NCBI GenBank assembly: GCA_032718475.1
Contig: JAUCBJ010005261.1
Coordinates: 1-24,045, forward strand
Origin: Nemertoderma westbladi
Taxonomy: Eukaryota > Xenacoelomorpha > Nemertodermatida > Nemertodermatidae
Length of the DNA stretch: 24,045 nucleotides
Direction of reading: 5' to 3'
Shown in pieces: positions 1-8,664 of the stretch. A program made the translations under genes and the position numbers. The notes under the pieces are model-generated. The model did not search any database and was not told the DNA's origin. It was given only the letters and a program-made list of their open reading frames with translations. Position 1 is the stretch's first letter; each line of letters starts with the position of its first letter.

Positions 1-1567
1 AAATAAAACCGACAGAAATAAATAGAATCTCAATAAAAATTCAGGGCTGCAGTCCCTGATTAAGTACTAAGACCTACCAGTATACAATAATCAAATCGAA
101 TAATACTAAATGTACTTGTACAGCAGTACCGGTACCGGTGATGACAGTTAGGCCTACTGACCTACAGAAGCACCGGTTCAGTTTTACCAGTCACTACGGT
201 AGTTTGCAACCTTATTGCCTACTGCAATAAGATCATAAACTGTTACTGTTCGACAGAACAGTATTAAACTGTATTTAATGCCTACACTTGCAACCTTATT
301 GCCTACTGCAATAAGATTATAAACTGTTACTGTTCGCGCTTTTGTAGACCTTTAGCAGTTTAACCTGCCAAAATTTATATGTCTTCTAGTTAATTAAAAC
401 CACTTTAGCATACGACAATATTTTATGCTAATACGCAAAACATTAGCCGAAGTCAGCCCATGCGCGATCATTCACCCGATGGATCTACACCCGGGAGACT
501 GAATTCGGATGCTTGAATTGTATTATTACAGTGTAAGGTTGCAGTGTAAACTTAATGTATTATTCGATAGATCGTTAATAATTAATCTCTGACAGATATT
601 ATGGGCTTTCGGGAAATATTAACAGTTCCTTTAGGACGTGGCGCTTTATCTATTTAAACAGAACTAAGACTTATACTAAACGCAACGATACTGCTTATGA
701 TTGAAGTATAAAGCGTATTCTTTAGGAAATACTTTGTTACCAATCACAATCATACACACTATTCTGCCGACAGTCAGTATATTTGATCACACATAAAGAG
801 AGCAGTAATTGACTCACGTAGGGTCTGCTAAATAACATTGGATTCAATACACACCATATTAATATAAATCGCAATTGTTATGTATAGCCGGTCTCTCTAA
901 CCTGTAGTGTATCAAGAAAATTGGGAATTTGGGTGATTTATCCGTATTATCCAAATAACAATATTTCCATCAACAAATAGGTACAATTAATAACTGACGG
1001 TAAAATAACAGTACAAACAATATGATTAATGCAATTAAATTAAGTGAGTTAATGCTGTCTTTCGATTTGATTGATTAATTAATTAAGATTTGTTTCGGTA
1101 ACAGTTTATACTTTCGATAATTCAAGCAGTTTACTAGAGTTCTTCCCAAAATGCCGGTGTTTCTGGCTTAGACAGCAATAACAACAAAGTAACAAGTAAA
1201 GACAGTAAGACTGAACACTCTCCTTATGATCGGCAGAAAAGCTACACGTCGACAGGAAAAATCGCTCTGATTGGCTCAAGCCAAACAAAGAACTATGCGT
1301 CCAATGGATGTTTCCATGTCAGCAACCAGCTGTTAGATGTCGTAATATGAATCATCACGGCTAAGCTGTGAAAGGTAGTTGGTGCATTACAGGTTTTTTG
1401 CCTTACCATGTCCGCCAAAACACGTATATAGCAGAATTACTTTTATGTCCGTTAAAACACCTGTAAAGGTACCTTGCGGGCGAGGGGAATATATATACAG
1501 TCAGAGAACCCTTTTAGAGTATTCCAGCGCCTGGGGGGGAACTGGCCAGCAAAGGCAAACGTATCAG
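1..1567. other. Upstream AT-rich non-coding stretch, probably intron
   Basis: No convincing coding exon is seen on either strand. The short open frames here (for example minus 1106-1288 and plus 1379-1633) have no recognisable domain and no coding-like composition. The stretch lies upstream of the first spectrin exon I can identify and is best read as intron of the same gene. Its notable content is a direct repeat at 204-336, described separately. Confidence 0.5.
204..336. repeat. Two-copy direct repeat, each copy with a small perfect hairpin
   Basis: A 49-bp segment at 204-252 recurs at 288-336 (offset 84) with almost no change. Each copy contains CTTATTGC-CTACT-GCAATAAG, a perfect 8-bp stem with a 5-nt loop (211-231 in copy 1). 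The 35 bp between the copies is unrelated. The function is unknown; it may be a remnant of a tandem or mobile repeat. Confidence 0.75.
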
Positions 1568-1812
1568 TTATCCCACAAAAGCTTTTACACGTTCGCTGCT
1601 GAATGTCATGGAATTGTTTTTGGCCCAGACTGAAAGCCGTTCTAGATCAAGCTGGGGTGGAATTGCATCGGCAATAGTGTTCAAGAGTTTGGTGTCGTCA
1701 GCAAAGAGATATCCTTCAGCGGACTCGATACAGATTGGTAGGTCGTTGTTATAAACAAGGAAGAGCAGGACTGCAAGTAGTGAACCCTGAGGTACACTGC
1801 TGTCAACACAGT
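1568..1812 (-). mobile_element. Non-LTR retrotransposon reverse-transcriptase fragment
   Basis: Read on the minus strand from about 1812 down to a TAA at 1570-1568, one frame stays open for about 80 codons. It shows hallmark RT palm-domain motifs in order: SSVPQGSLLAVLLFLVYNND, then GYLFADDTKLLN with the catalytic F-A-D-D box, then DLERLSVWAKNNSMTF, which matches the usual D-L-x-R-L-x-x-W segment. These are typical of LINE-type RTs of the CR1/Jockey broad group. Only this slice of the domain is present. The upstream end abuts a 30-bp minisatellite and the downstream end is a stop, so it is a dead fragment. The clade assignment is an inference from motif style. Confidence 0.8.
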
Positions 1813-1930
1813 ATGTATTAGCTGAAGGACCAGTTGGTAGGTATGTATTAACTGAAGAACCAGGTGGAAGGAATGTATGAACTGAAGGACCAGTTGGTAG
1901 GTATGTATTAATTGAAAGACCACTTGGGTA
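1811..1930. repeat. 30-bp minisatellite, 4 copies
   Basis: Four tandem 30-bp units lie at 1811-1840, 1841-1870, 1871-1900 and 1901-1930, with a few substitutions each. Units start GTATGTATTA and end near CAGTTGGTAG, so three of the unit junctions read roughly TAG|GTATGT or AAG|GAATGT, the first of which resembles a 5' splice site. The array begins where the RT fragment ends. Confidence 0.85.
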
Positions 1931-2141
1931 TTATAAAGATTGGTTAAAGGCAGAGTCCCGCAAACAAAAGTGAATTATAAGCTTTATGCAACAAAGGTAG
2001 AGAGAGGCTCTTCAGTTGAATATTGTTTCTAGTGAACTAACACGGAGGCCAACTAACCGAACACGCCCACCAACTTTTCCAATTGCGTAATTTTGTAATG
2101 AAATAATGAACAATTATAAACGAAAATATTTAAAATTTCAG

Positions 2142-2268
2142 AGAAACACTGGAAAACGAAATGGATTCCCTTCTAGAATTAATTAATAAATATCAGAAAG
2201 GGATGTCAGATGGCGTCTTAGATTGCGACACTATAAACCAATGGGATGAACTTATACGAAAACACAAG
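2142..2268 (+). CDS. Spectrin-repeat giant protein, exon a (internal)
   Basis: This is an internal exon bounded by TTTCAG (ending 2141) and AAG|GTAGTG (GT at 2269). It starts with the last base of a split codon and then reads 42 codons, ETLENEMDSLLELINKYQKG through INQWDELIRKHK, all charged amphipathic helix with the NQWDEL pattern of a spectrin-repeat helix. The phase matches the next exon at 2407. The product is a large cytoskeletal linker built of triple-helix spectrin repeats. Nesprin (SYNE), dystonin/MACF and dystrophin-like proteins are all possible, and nothing here decides between them. The gene continues upstream of the window. Confidence 0.8.
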
Positions 2269-2406
2269 GTAGTGGATAATATTAATGATAATTGTTATTA
2301 ATTACAGCTGATAATATTATATCAAAAGTTAACATTATTGGTATTTGTGTGAATAACAAATGATTGACTTATGTGATAATTAATTGGTTGACCTTTCGTT
2401 TTCCAG

Positions 2407-2567
2407 GACACTGAAAGCGTATATAAATCGCATCTAACCCGCGCACAGAGGTTACTCGAGTCCGAGCACGAGAAATACCAATCGAAGAACATGCCGCTAC
2501 CTCAATCGATCACTTCTCGAGTTGCGAAACTGAACGCTGCGAAAACGAAACTCGATAGAGAACTAAG
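2407..2567 (+). CDS. Spectrin-repeat giant protein, exon b
   Basis: The acceptor is TTTTCCAG ending at 2406 and the donor is CTAAG|GTGG (GT at 2568). The 161 bases encode 53 codons plus two bases, DTESVYKSHLTRAQRLLESE through ITSRVAKLNAAKTKLDREL, and the split arginine codon is completed by the first base of the next exon. Composition is helix-rich with heptad-like leucines, as expected for helices of a spectrin repeat. The intron before it is only 138 bp. The assignment rests on clean phase agreement with both neighbours and on family-like sequence. Confidence 0.82.
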
Positions 2568-2801
2568 GTGGTTTTAGTGCCTAATATGGATCTCCTTATC
2601 ACACAATTTAATGAATAATTATTTACACTTGAAGCTTTGTAGTTTAAATAAGTTAAATAAATAAAAATTATTTTATATTTTCTATTAAATTTAAACTGGA
2701 AATTAAATTGATTTATATTTTTATTTATTTGTTTTTTAATATAAAGTTATATTTTTCCTATCTAATAAACTTCAATGTGGATTATTATTGTTTATAAACA
2801 G

Positions 2802-2937
2802 GGAACGTTTAGCCAAACTCGAAGAAGGAAGGGCCCTACTAATGGGATTCAACCAAGCCGTAAAGGATGTAGAATCCTGGATCGAAACCTGCAATTCTCG
2901 ACTTTCTGATGAGGATGTTTCTTCGTCAACGTTGGAG
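2802..2937 (+). CDS. Spectrin-repeat giant protein, exon c
   Basis: The exon is bounded by TAAACAG (ending 2801) and GAG|GTAAAG (GT at 2938). The first G completes the arginine codon left by exon b; 45 codons follow, ERLAKLEEGRALLMGFNQAV then DVESWIETCNSRLSDEDVSS. The V-E-S-W-I motif is the conserved tryptophan of spectrin-repeat helix A. The exon ends in phase 0. The donor is a strong consensus. It is followed by a 771-bp intron containing the hairpin/hammerhead element. Confidence 0.85.
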
Positions 2938-3421
2938 GTAAAGTGTTTAAAAAAAATACATATTTGTACATAAATGCATAGAGTGATGTAGGCGTTTAGC
3001 CACTTTAGACAGATGTTTAGATTAAACAAACAATATAACATCACCATGGATAAACATTGTCCCAGATGTGCTGGAAACATCTGCACAGAGCTACCGCATG
3101 TAGTAAAACTTGGGGCAGTAACTAACCTAGAAAGTCGTCCCTTCTCACCTCTACACTTTTGATTTATACAATAGGCTATTACACTAGATAATTTTCTTAT
3201 TTACTTTATTTACTATCCTTTCTTTGCTTTATTACATTCTATATAGCCTACTTCAACAGAAGATACTTTTGTTTTGACTGATTCTAAATTTAATATAGGA
3301 AGGGATCTAGGGGTCTTTACCTCGAATGATAAGTTTATTTTACCGAAAATAACTTATCTTTTATTAGCGCAATTGTAGGACTAATCCCATCACATGCGTA
3401 CTTTTTAACCGGGTAGTGTAC
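2938..3421 (+). other. Intron stretch without a gene
   Basis: First part of the intron between exons c and d. It is AT-rich with no coding potential I can support. The minus-strand frame at 2772-3086 is an antisense shadow of exon c. Confidence 0.6.
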
Positions 3422-3529
3422 AAATTTAAGAATCGCGTAATTTTTCTTGAAATTAATATCTCATATCTCTCCAAACCACGGAAAATGGCAGCTGGCTTTG
3501 AAATTAATACTCCATATCTCAAGAACCTG

Positions 3530-3582
3530 TGGCCTAGTGGTTGTAGTCTCGGCTTCCAACTCGAGGTCCCAGGTTCGAATCC
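3530..3582 (+). promoter_or_regulatory. Internal Pol III promoter (A and B boxes) of tRNA-like sequence
   Basis: TGGCCTAGTGG at 3530-3540 matches the tRNA A-box consensus TGGCNNAGTGG. GGTTCGAATCC at 3572-3582 is a perfect B box. The spacing of about 31 bp is normal for a tRNA gene. The cloverleaf is degenerate: the anticodon and T stems do not pair well, so this is a tRNA-derived promoter and not a working tRNA gene. Confidence 0.75.
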
Positions 3583-3585
3583 GAC

Positions 3586-3628
3586 ACCACGCTGATGAGA
3601 CCCAGTAAGGTCGAAACGCGTACGTGGT
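3586..3628 (+). ncRNA. Hammerhead ribozyme motif, type I, minimal stem III
   Basis: All invariant core elements are present in order. CTGATGA lies at 3592-3598. Stem II is GACC (3599-3602) pairing with GGTC (3609-3612) around loop CAGTAA. GAAA is at 3613-3616. The cleavage triplet GTA is at 3620-3622, predicted to cut after A3622. Stem I is ACCACG (3586-3591) pairing with CGTGGT (3623-3628). Stem III is very short: A3616-T3621 and C3617-G3620 closing two bases. Such tiny stem III helices are known for hammerheads of retrozymes and Penelope-like elements, which often work as dimers. Activity is untested. Confidence 0.75.
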
Positions 3629-3708
3629 TTGGAGAGATATGAGATATTAATTTCAAGAAAAATCTCGCGATTCTTAAATTTAATAAGAATGTGTTTTGTA
3701 AATATTAG

Positions 3709-3879
3709 GGGCTCGTTGGAGAAATTGGTACCCAGCGGTTAAAGTTGGAAAGGTTGAAAGAGATAGCCAATAGGATGGCGGGGTTACAGAGCAGCGAGTC
3801 ATTGACCCGGGAGGAGACCTTTGCAACCATTGGGGGTCTAAGTCAGGAACTAACAAGGCTGGAAACAGAATTACATCAG
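3709..3879 (+). CDS. Spectrin-repeat giant protein, exon d
   Basis: The acceptor AATATTAG ends at 3708 and the donor is CAG|GTTAGT (GT at 3880). The exon is 57 whole codons, phase 0 at both ends: GLVGEIGTQRLKLERLKEIA, then NRMAGLQSSESLTREETFAT, then IGGLSQELTRLETELHQ. This is amphipathic helical sequence of the spectrin-repeat B/C type. The acceptor has a weak pyrimidine tract, and the right arm of the hairpin element ends only 27 bases before it. The following intron is 5.8 kb and contains two other genes. Confidence 0.83.
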
Positions 3880-3900
3880 GTTAGTTATTTATTATTAATA

Positions 3901-4350
3901 CCACCATAAACTCTGTCGGACGACAGCGCACGGGTTCCACCATAAACTCTGTCGGACGACAGCGCACGGGTTCCACCATAAACTCTGTCGGACGACAGCG
4001 CATGGGTTCCACCATAAACTCTGTCGGACGACAGCGCACGGGTTCCACCATAAACTCTGTCGGACGACAGCGCACGGGTTCCACCATAAACTCTGTCGGA
4101 CGACAGCGCATGGGTTCCACCATAAACTCTGTCGGACGACAGCGCACGGGTTCCACCATAAACTCTGTCGGACGACAGCGCACGGGTTCCACCATAAACT
4201 CTGTCGGACGACAGCGCACGGGTTCCACCATAAACTCTATCGGACGACAGCGCACGGGTTCCACCATAAACTCTGTCGGACGACAGCGCACGGGTTCCAC
4301 CATAAACTCTATCGGACGACAGCGCACGGGTTCCACCATAAACTCTGTCT
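3901..4350. repeat. 36-bp minisatellite, 12.5 copies
   Basis: Twelve full 36-bp units run from 3901 to 4332 and a half unit follows to about 4350. Each unit starts CCACCATAAACTCTGTCGGA and continues CGACAGCGCACGGGTT. Units differ only by single substitutions (CATGGG in units 3 and 6, CTCTAT in two later units), so the array is young or homogenised. It starts 21 bp inside the intron downstream of exon d. Because 36 is divisible by 3, long open frames run through it on both strands; these are artefacts of the repeat. Confidence 0.95.
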
Positions 4351-5061
4351 GGACCAACCTCCTTTCCACTCATTATCCGATTCATGTGCCTGTAAATTCT
4401 GTCACTCACCCATCACAGATAAATTCCACATCTTGGTCTATTCATCTCTTAGAACTCTAGCGAACGATTCGTCTATTTATTTTAACATTTCAGCTGTCTT
4501 TGCTTATTTTACGTTGTTATAACAATAAAGTTCATTTTACTTAAGTATTTTATCTTATTTTTACTATCGATTCATGTACGTATTATAATAATATACTATT
4601 ATAACTTTTATAACTTTATATTATAACAATAACTATTATAATCTATTTACTAATAATTATTGATTAATTTAAATAAATTCCAAGTTGCCTCGCTTGGGGG
4701 CGTAATGTTTTAAAAAAGAGGCTCCAGAATCTAGTCAACTCATAATTGAATGCAATGAATATAAGAAATAGATGTAAAACCGCGCTGACCCGGGTAATGG
4801 ATACTAAAAATTTATGAAAAACAATATTAATATGGGAAAAAAATATGTTACCCCAGGAAAACATTAATAAGTGCTCTGTTTTAAAAACGGCCAAAAATGC
4901 ATAAAATTTCTGAAAATTGCTACGATGAAATGCATAAGTGGAATCATAACATACTAAAGATATCTTTAGTAGGTCATGGTAGGGTGAATTTGAAAATCTC
5001 TGGTGGCTCCACGAAAAATTATCATAAAATATTAAAGAGTCATTTCATATTACCCTGGTAA
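4351..5061. other. Intergenic/intron stretch, AT-rich, no gene seen
   Basis: AT-rich spacer between the 36-bp array and the poly-C tract. At 4565-4680 it is nearly pure A/T with repeated TTATAA/ATTATAA words. No splice-bounded exon fits the spectrin frame, and the minus-strand frame at 4664-4894 has no recognisable feature. Confidence 0.5.
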
Positions 5062-5086
5062 CCCCCCCCCCCCCCCCCCCCCCCCC
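5062..5086. repeat. Poly-C tract (25 C)
   Basis: An uninterrupted run of C lies in otherwise AT-rich sequence, about 260 bp upstream of the LRR-like gene. A similar 23-C tract occurs at 16486-16508. The exact length is likely to be unreliable in any assembly. Confidence 0.95.
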
Positions 5087-5343
5087 TTTAATTAATTCCA
5101 ATTCAGAGGTTTATGAATTTATCTCAAAACTCAAAAAGGATTCATTCGTTCGTGGCGGGAAATATGAATATTAATTGAGTTACGAGCACTCACTGGTTAT
5201 TTGTATCTGGAGAGATTTATTGACTGACTTCTATACCGTAACAACAGTGTAGGGCTGTAGGCTACTTATCATAATAGGCATCTGGCAGCAACCATTCATA
5301 TAGTAGTAATAATAGCCGGGGTAGCATTGCAAACCTCCCAATA

Positions 5344-6225
5344 ATGGCGGACTCCAGAAATATATTAATAGATTGCGCCCTAGTTCTACACGATCTTATG
5401 TCCAATACTTTGATTGAGATCGATCGCCCACATATTAGGTACGGATTGATTATCACCATACAATTGCACCAATCGCAGCTCGAAGGTTTGGCCGCCTGCT
5501 CTATAGGCCCTCGGGTTGTCTTCATAGAGATTAACCCCGTAGATAACGATTACCTATTTGCCGACACATTGCCTATCGACTTTCATTTCGTTCTATTCCC
5601 TCTACTGAAGGTTCTGATTATCTCCAACCACCCCATCCTATGTCTCCATCTAACAGCTGAACAAACCCCAGCCCTGGAATGTCTGCATGTCGAAGAAACC
5701 GGTCCTCTTCCCTTGGAATACTTCCTCGTGGAACTCCCTCAGCTGAAGACCTTAACGATAAAGTCTGTCTCAATAGCAGACTCGAAGAGATTCGGCTCTT
5801 CTCTTAGTAGGTGCCCTTTACTAGAGTATCTTACTATAAACACGATTTGGTTCAACCAGTTGCGATATCAACCAGTCGCCGGGACTAACCAGACACTGCT
5901 GCTTCCAGCCTGCAGAGAAGTCGACATTCGTAAATGCGAACGACTCAAGTTTCTCAAGCTTTGGGTGCCTCGATTGCGCGAGATTACATTGCAGCCCGGC
6001 AGTGAGTTTATTAAGGTGAACATGTTGAACCGTCGGCCTACGGGGTTTAACGCCAACTGCTACGCGCATTCGGGACCCTACAGCTCTTACCATCTCATCG
6101 TATTGGATGAGAAACCCCGAGGCAATATTATCGATAATCCTAGATGTATGACGCTCACTTACTCTACTTCTCACGGCTTGCCTCAGGGATTATGTTTGAA
6201 TAATAACCAACCAACCACCTTTTAA
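5344..6225 (+). CDS. LRR-like single-exon protein of unknown role (293 aa)
   Basis: The open frame is 293 codons. The start is the first ATG after an in-frame TAG at 5275-5277. I do not recognise a named family. The middle (about residues 85-215) has repeated leucine-rich segments separated by roughly 23-30 residues, for example FPLLKVLIISNHPILCLHL, LPQLKTLTIKSVSIADSKRF, CPLLEYLTINTIWFNQL and LKFLKLWVPRLREITLQPG. This periodicity resembles F-box-type leucine-rich repeats, but no F-box is evident at the N terminus. There is no signal peptide or membrane segment. The gene lies within a spectrin-gene intron on the same strand and tail to tail with TTC8. Its composition is coding-like and more GC-rich than the flanks, and AATAAA signals follow. 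It could be a lineage-specific gene or a retrocopy. Confidence 0.7.
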   Translation: MADSRNILIDCALVLHDLMSNTLIEIDRPHIRYGLIITIQLHQSQLEGLAACSIGPRVVFIEINPVDNDYLFADTLPIDFHFVLFPLLKVLIISNHPILCLHLTAEQTPALECLHVEETGPLPLEYFLVELPQLKTLTIKSVSIADSKRFGSSLSRCPLLEYLTINTIWFNQLRYQPVAGTNQTLLLPACREVDIRKCERLKFLKLWVPRLREITLQPGSEFIKVNMLNRRPTGFNANCYAHSGPYSSYHLIVLDEKPRGNIIDNPRCMTLTYSTSHGLPQGLCLNNNQPTTF

Positions 6226-6313
6226 CATTTTGTATCATTACAATTTTTAGATTTATAGAAACTAAACACGTTTTCGTAGACTTTAGCACATCTTTTCTTT
6301 TCAACAAAAGAAA

Positions 6314-6319
6314 AATAAA
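6314..6319 (+). terminator. Candidate polyadenylation signal of the LRR-like gene
   Basis: AATAAA lies 89 bp after the stop codon of the 5344-6225 gene. A second one at 6745-6750 is an alternative. Assignment is by position only. Confidence 0.45.
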
Positions 6320-6894
6320 CGAATTGGCCCTCCAGGACCACCATATCAATGTCAGTGTCATTCGCGTATTTGTAAAAACTTTTTAAATAATTAATTGTAA
6401 TAATTGGCACAATTGCCAGTATAATGATGTTGTACCCAGATTTTAATTTTTTAGCTGTAGTTAATTAAAGATATTGGATACAATCCTTCTATTAGTACTA
6501 TGTGTTAGTTAAATTCATTTATTTTCTAATACTTATTGTTGCCTTAATTCACCATTTGTGTTTTTTGGTATCATATATTTTTAGCAGTTTTGTTATTTAA
6601 TGTTATCCCATAACTTTTGTAGTTTTTGTATTTTGAATTTGAACAGGAAGTTTTACCTCATATTTTATAATTGCAGTTATCGTGTAGCTTTATTTTTTGC
6701 AGTTATTGTATATTATGTAATATTTTTGAGATTTTATATTTTTTAATAAACGGAATATTTCAGTAATTTTCAACTGTTGTGCAATACTACTATAGATAGG
6801 TGTTTAATTTTTGTGCTTTTGTAATTGTGTTTTTTAAGTTGAATTCGTTTAATATTTAATCGTTGTCACATTTTTTAATAATCATAGATAATTT

Positions 6895-6900
6895 TTTATT
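6895..6900 (-). terminator. Candidate polyadenylation signal of TTC8
   Basis: TTTATT on the plus strand gives AATAAA on the minus strand about 205 bp beyond the TTC8 stop. Another lies at 6689-6694. Assignment is by position only. Confidence 0.4.
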
Positions 6901-7104
6901 AATTATGTTAATAATTTCATATATCAGCATTTAAATTTTAAATCAAAAGAAAGTTGTGCAATTAAAAGCATCTTGTATTTTTTAATCAATGTTTCTTTTA
7001 TAAATAATTATTAATTGATTCTAAATGTTACAAACATTGCAAGATAGTTAGTTACTAATAAACGATTGGAACAAATCAAATTATTTTTTAACAGTATTGA
7101 CTGG

Positions 7105-8664
7105 TCAACCCGATCCGAAATGCTTTTTAATTCTTCGGAATACCTCCAGAGAGTCAACGTGAGTAGCGAAGGACTCCAAAGCCTTCTGGGTGGAGGTGTA
7201 GGCGGCTTGTAGGTCGCCGGCCGACTCGCTGAGTAGCCCGAGGTTGTAGCTGCACTCGTAGCCGCCGCCCAGGTTGGTAGCCGCGAGGAAGAAGGAGCGG
7301 GCCGAGTCGGAGCTCCCGCTGCGAGCCTCCAGCACGGCGAGGTTGTTGTAAGCCTCGTGGAGGTCCGGGTTGTTGGACAAGGCGAGTTTGAAGCACTGAG
7401 CGGCGAGCTCTGAGTTGCCTATGTGCACGACCACGGTACCGAGGTTGTACCAAACGTCCGCGCGTTGGACGTCGTTGGACAGGGCGATGGCTCGCTCGAA
7501 GCAACCCAAAGCCATGTCGAACTGGCCCGAGTGGTAGCAGCTGAGCCCGATGTTGTTGAACAGCTCGGCGTTGTAGACGCCCATCTGGAGGAGACGGCGG
7601 AAGCACCGGAGAGCGAGTTCCGGTTGGTCCGAGTAGAAGTAGTGCGTGGCGATGCATGAGATAGCCTCTACGTGGGAGCCGTCGGACAGCAGGACCTTCC
7701 GGTAGGCCTCCACCATGGCGGGCTGGTCGCCCAGCAGCTCGTAGACACGCGCTAACGCCGTCTCTAGGACCGCCTCGGATGGGAACCGAGTCAACCCGTT
7801 GCGGAAGGTCTCCGCCGCAGACAGCGGTTGGTCCAGCTTCATGTAGACCCGCCCGAGGTAGAGATACAAGTCGACGGTTTGTTGGAGAACCAACGCTGAT
7901 TTCAGTTGCCGTTCGGCGTCGCGGTACATACCGATCCGGTGGTAGCACTTCGCGATGGCGAGTTTCCACCACCAGTCGGCGTACTGCGAGGATTTGGTCG
8001 CGGCCGAGGCGAGTTCCAACGCGTTGCGGACATCGTTCTCGTGGTGGAAGATGTACTCGAAGAGAGAGCGAGCGAGGTTCGCGCGTTCGCCGTACTTGGC
8101 GAAGTTTAACCGCGCGATGTTGATGAAGGGCCCGTCCTGGCTGGACAGCATGGACGCGGTCCCGAGTCGGACGAATCGTCCGGTCGTGGCGGACACCGGG
8201 CGGGCGGTGGCGGCCGTCCGGGCGCTACGCAGCGCCGTCTCGACGCTGCCCCCCGCCGCCCCGGTCTGCGTGCCCGGACGGACGAACCCGCTGACCGGAC
8301 GGCCGGACTGACTGACAGGGCGGAAGGCCGGACTCGGTCCTCCGGACGTCTGGGCCGTCTTTAAAGAGGTCCCCGGTCGGGACAACTGCGATATCGCGTT
8401 ATCGTCCAGAATCTCAGCTATCCCTTCGTCTTCTACCTCGACTTCGTCTACGTAGACTTGTTCCGTTAAAGCGCGCGCTTTTAGTCCCCAACTCGCTTGG
8501 TCGTACGGGTTCTTGGCGAGTAACGCCGAACAGATGTCGACGCATTCCTGGAATTTACGGCGACGGAATCGGCTGTGCGCGAGAAACAGCGGGTCGATGT
8601 CTGGGTGCGGAACCTTTAGCGTCGAGACCCCCGCCGCGGCAGATTCAAGTAATGCCGAGGCCAT
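7105..8664 (-). CDS. TTC8: Tetratricopeptide repeat protein 8 / Bardet-Biedl syndrome 8, intronless
   Basis: A 519-aa protein in one uninterrupted exon. TTC8/BBS8 is a BBSome subunit, the coat complex that sorts membrane proteins into and out of cilia. Visible features: an N-terminal TPR-like unit (about residues 24-72, with PLFLAHSRFRRRKFQECVDI); the family-specific VYVDEVEVEDEGIAEILDDN and SRPGTSLK segments (70-102); a Pro/Thr/Arg-rich linker (103-160); the signature GRFVRLGTASMLSSQDGPFI (162-181); then LFEYIFHHENDV, YADWWWKLAIAKCYHRIGMY and stacked TPRs to the C terminus, including EAYNNLAVLEARSG. Length is close to known animal BBS8. A TAA codon directly precedes the ATG, fixing the start; the first ~18 residues are extra relative to the conserved N terminus. 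It is antisense within a spectrin-gene intron and GC-rich against AT-rich flanks. Lack of introns suggests retroposition or intron loss. Confidence 0.96.
   Translation of the reverse strand: MASALLESAAAGVSTLKVPHPDIDPLFLAHSRFRRRKFQECVDICSALLAKNPYDQASWGLKARALTEQVYVDEVEVEDEGIAEILDDNAISQLSRPGTSLKTAQTSGGPSPAFRPVSQSGRPVSGFVRPGTQTGAAGGSVETALRSARTAATARPVSATTGRFVRLGTASMLSSQDGPFINIARLNFAKYGERANLARSLFEYIFHHENDVRNALELASAATKSSQYADWWWKLAIAKCYHRIGMYRDAERQLKSALVLQQTVDLYLYLGRVYMKLDQPLSAAETFRNGLTRFPSEAVLETALARVYELLGDQPAMVEAYRKVLLSDGSHVEAISCIATHYFYSDQPELALRCFRRLLQMGVYNAELFNNIGLSCYHSGQFDMALGCFERAIALSNDVQRADVWYNLGTVVVHIGNSELAAQCFKLALSNNPDLHEAYNNLAVLEARSGSSDSARSFFLAATNLGGGYECSYNLGLLSESAGDLQAAYTSTQKALESFATHVDSLEVFRRIKKHFGSG

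Larger units (their letters stand above)
3422..3681 (+). mobile_element. SINE-like element with 59-bp inverted-repeat arms, tRNA-type promoter and hammerhead core
   Basis: Positions 3422-3480 and 3623-3681 are inverted copies of each other, matching at 57 of 59 positions by eye. Between them lie a diverged partial direct copy of the left arm (from about 3500), a tRNA-like Pol III promoter (A box 3530-3540, B box 3572-3582) and a hammerhead ribozyme (3586-3628). The hexamer ACCACG occurs both at the end of the left arm (3475-3480) and as ribozyme stem I (3586-3591), bracketing the tRNA-like block as if it had been inserted there. A tRNA promoter combined with a hammerhead is known from the schistosome Sm-alpha SINE-like family, and hammerheads also occur in retrozymes and Penelope-like elements. 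Which class this is remains an inference. Confidence 0.75.
6226..7104. other. Spacer between convergent LRR-like and TTC8 genes
   Basis: Very AT-rich sequence with many T runs; no coding region seen. It must contain the 3' UTRs of both convergent genes: AATAAA on plus at 6314-6319, 6745-6750 and 7057-7062, and on minus at 6900-6895 and 6694-6689. Overlap of the two 3' UTRs is possible. Confidence 0.6.

Noticed and set aside
1106-1288. 60-codon minus-strand frame rich in Cys/Leu
   Set aside because: Low-complexity chance frame with no start context, motif or splice evidence.
3525-3590. Functional tRNA gene
   Set aside because: Promoter boxes are excellent, but the anticodon and T stems do not pair; it is tRNA-derived repeat sequence.
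3881-4460. Long open frames on both strands with 12-residue period
   Set aside because: They run through the 36-bp minisatellite. A stop-free unit of 36 bp is open by arithmetic, and there is no domain or splice support.
7154-7972. 272-codon minus-strand frame and several plus-strand frames at 7423-8311
   Set aside because: These are shadows of TTC8 in other frames. Their Arg/Pro-rich composition comes from the GC-rich coding sequence.
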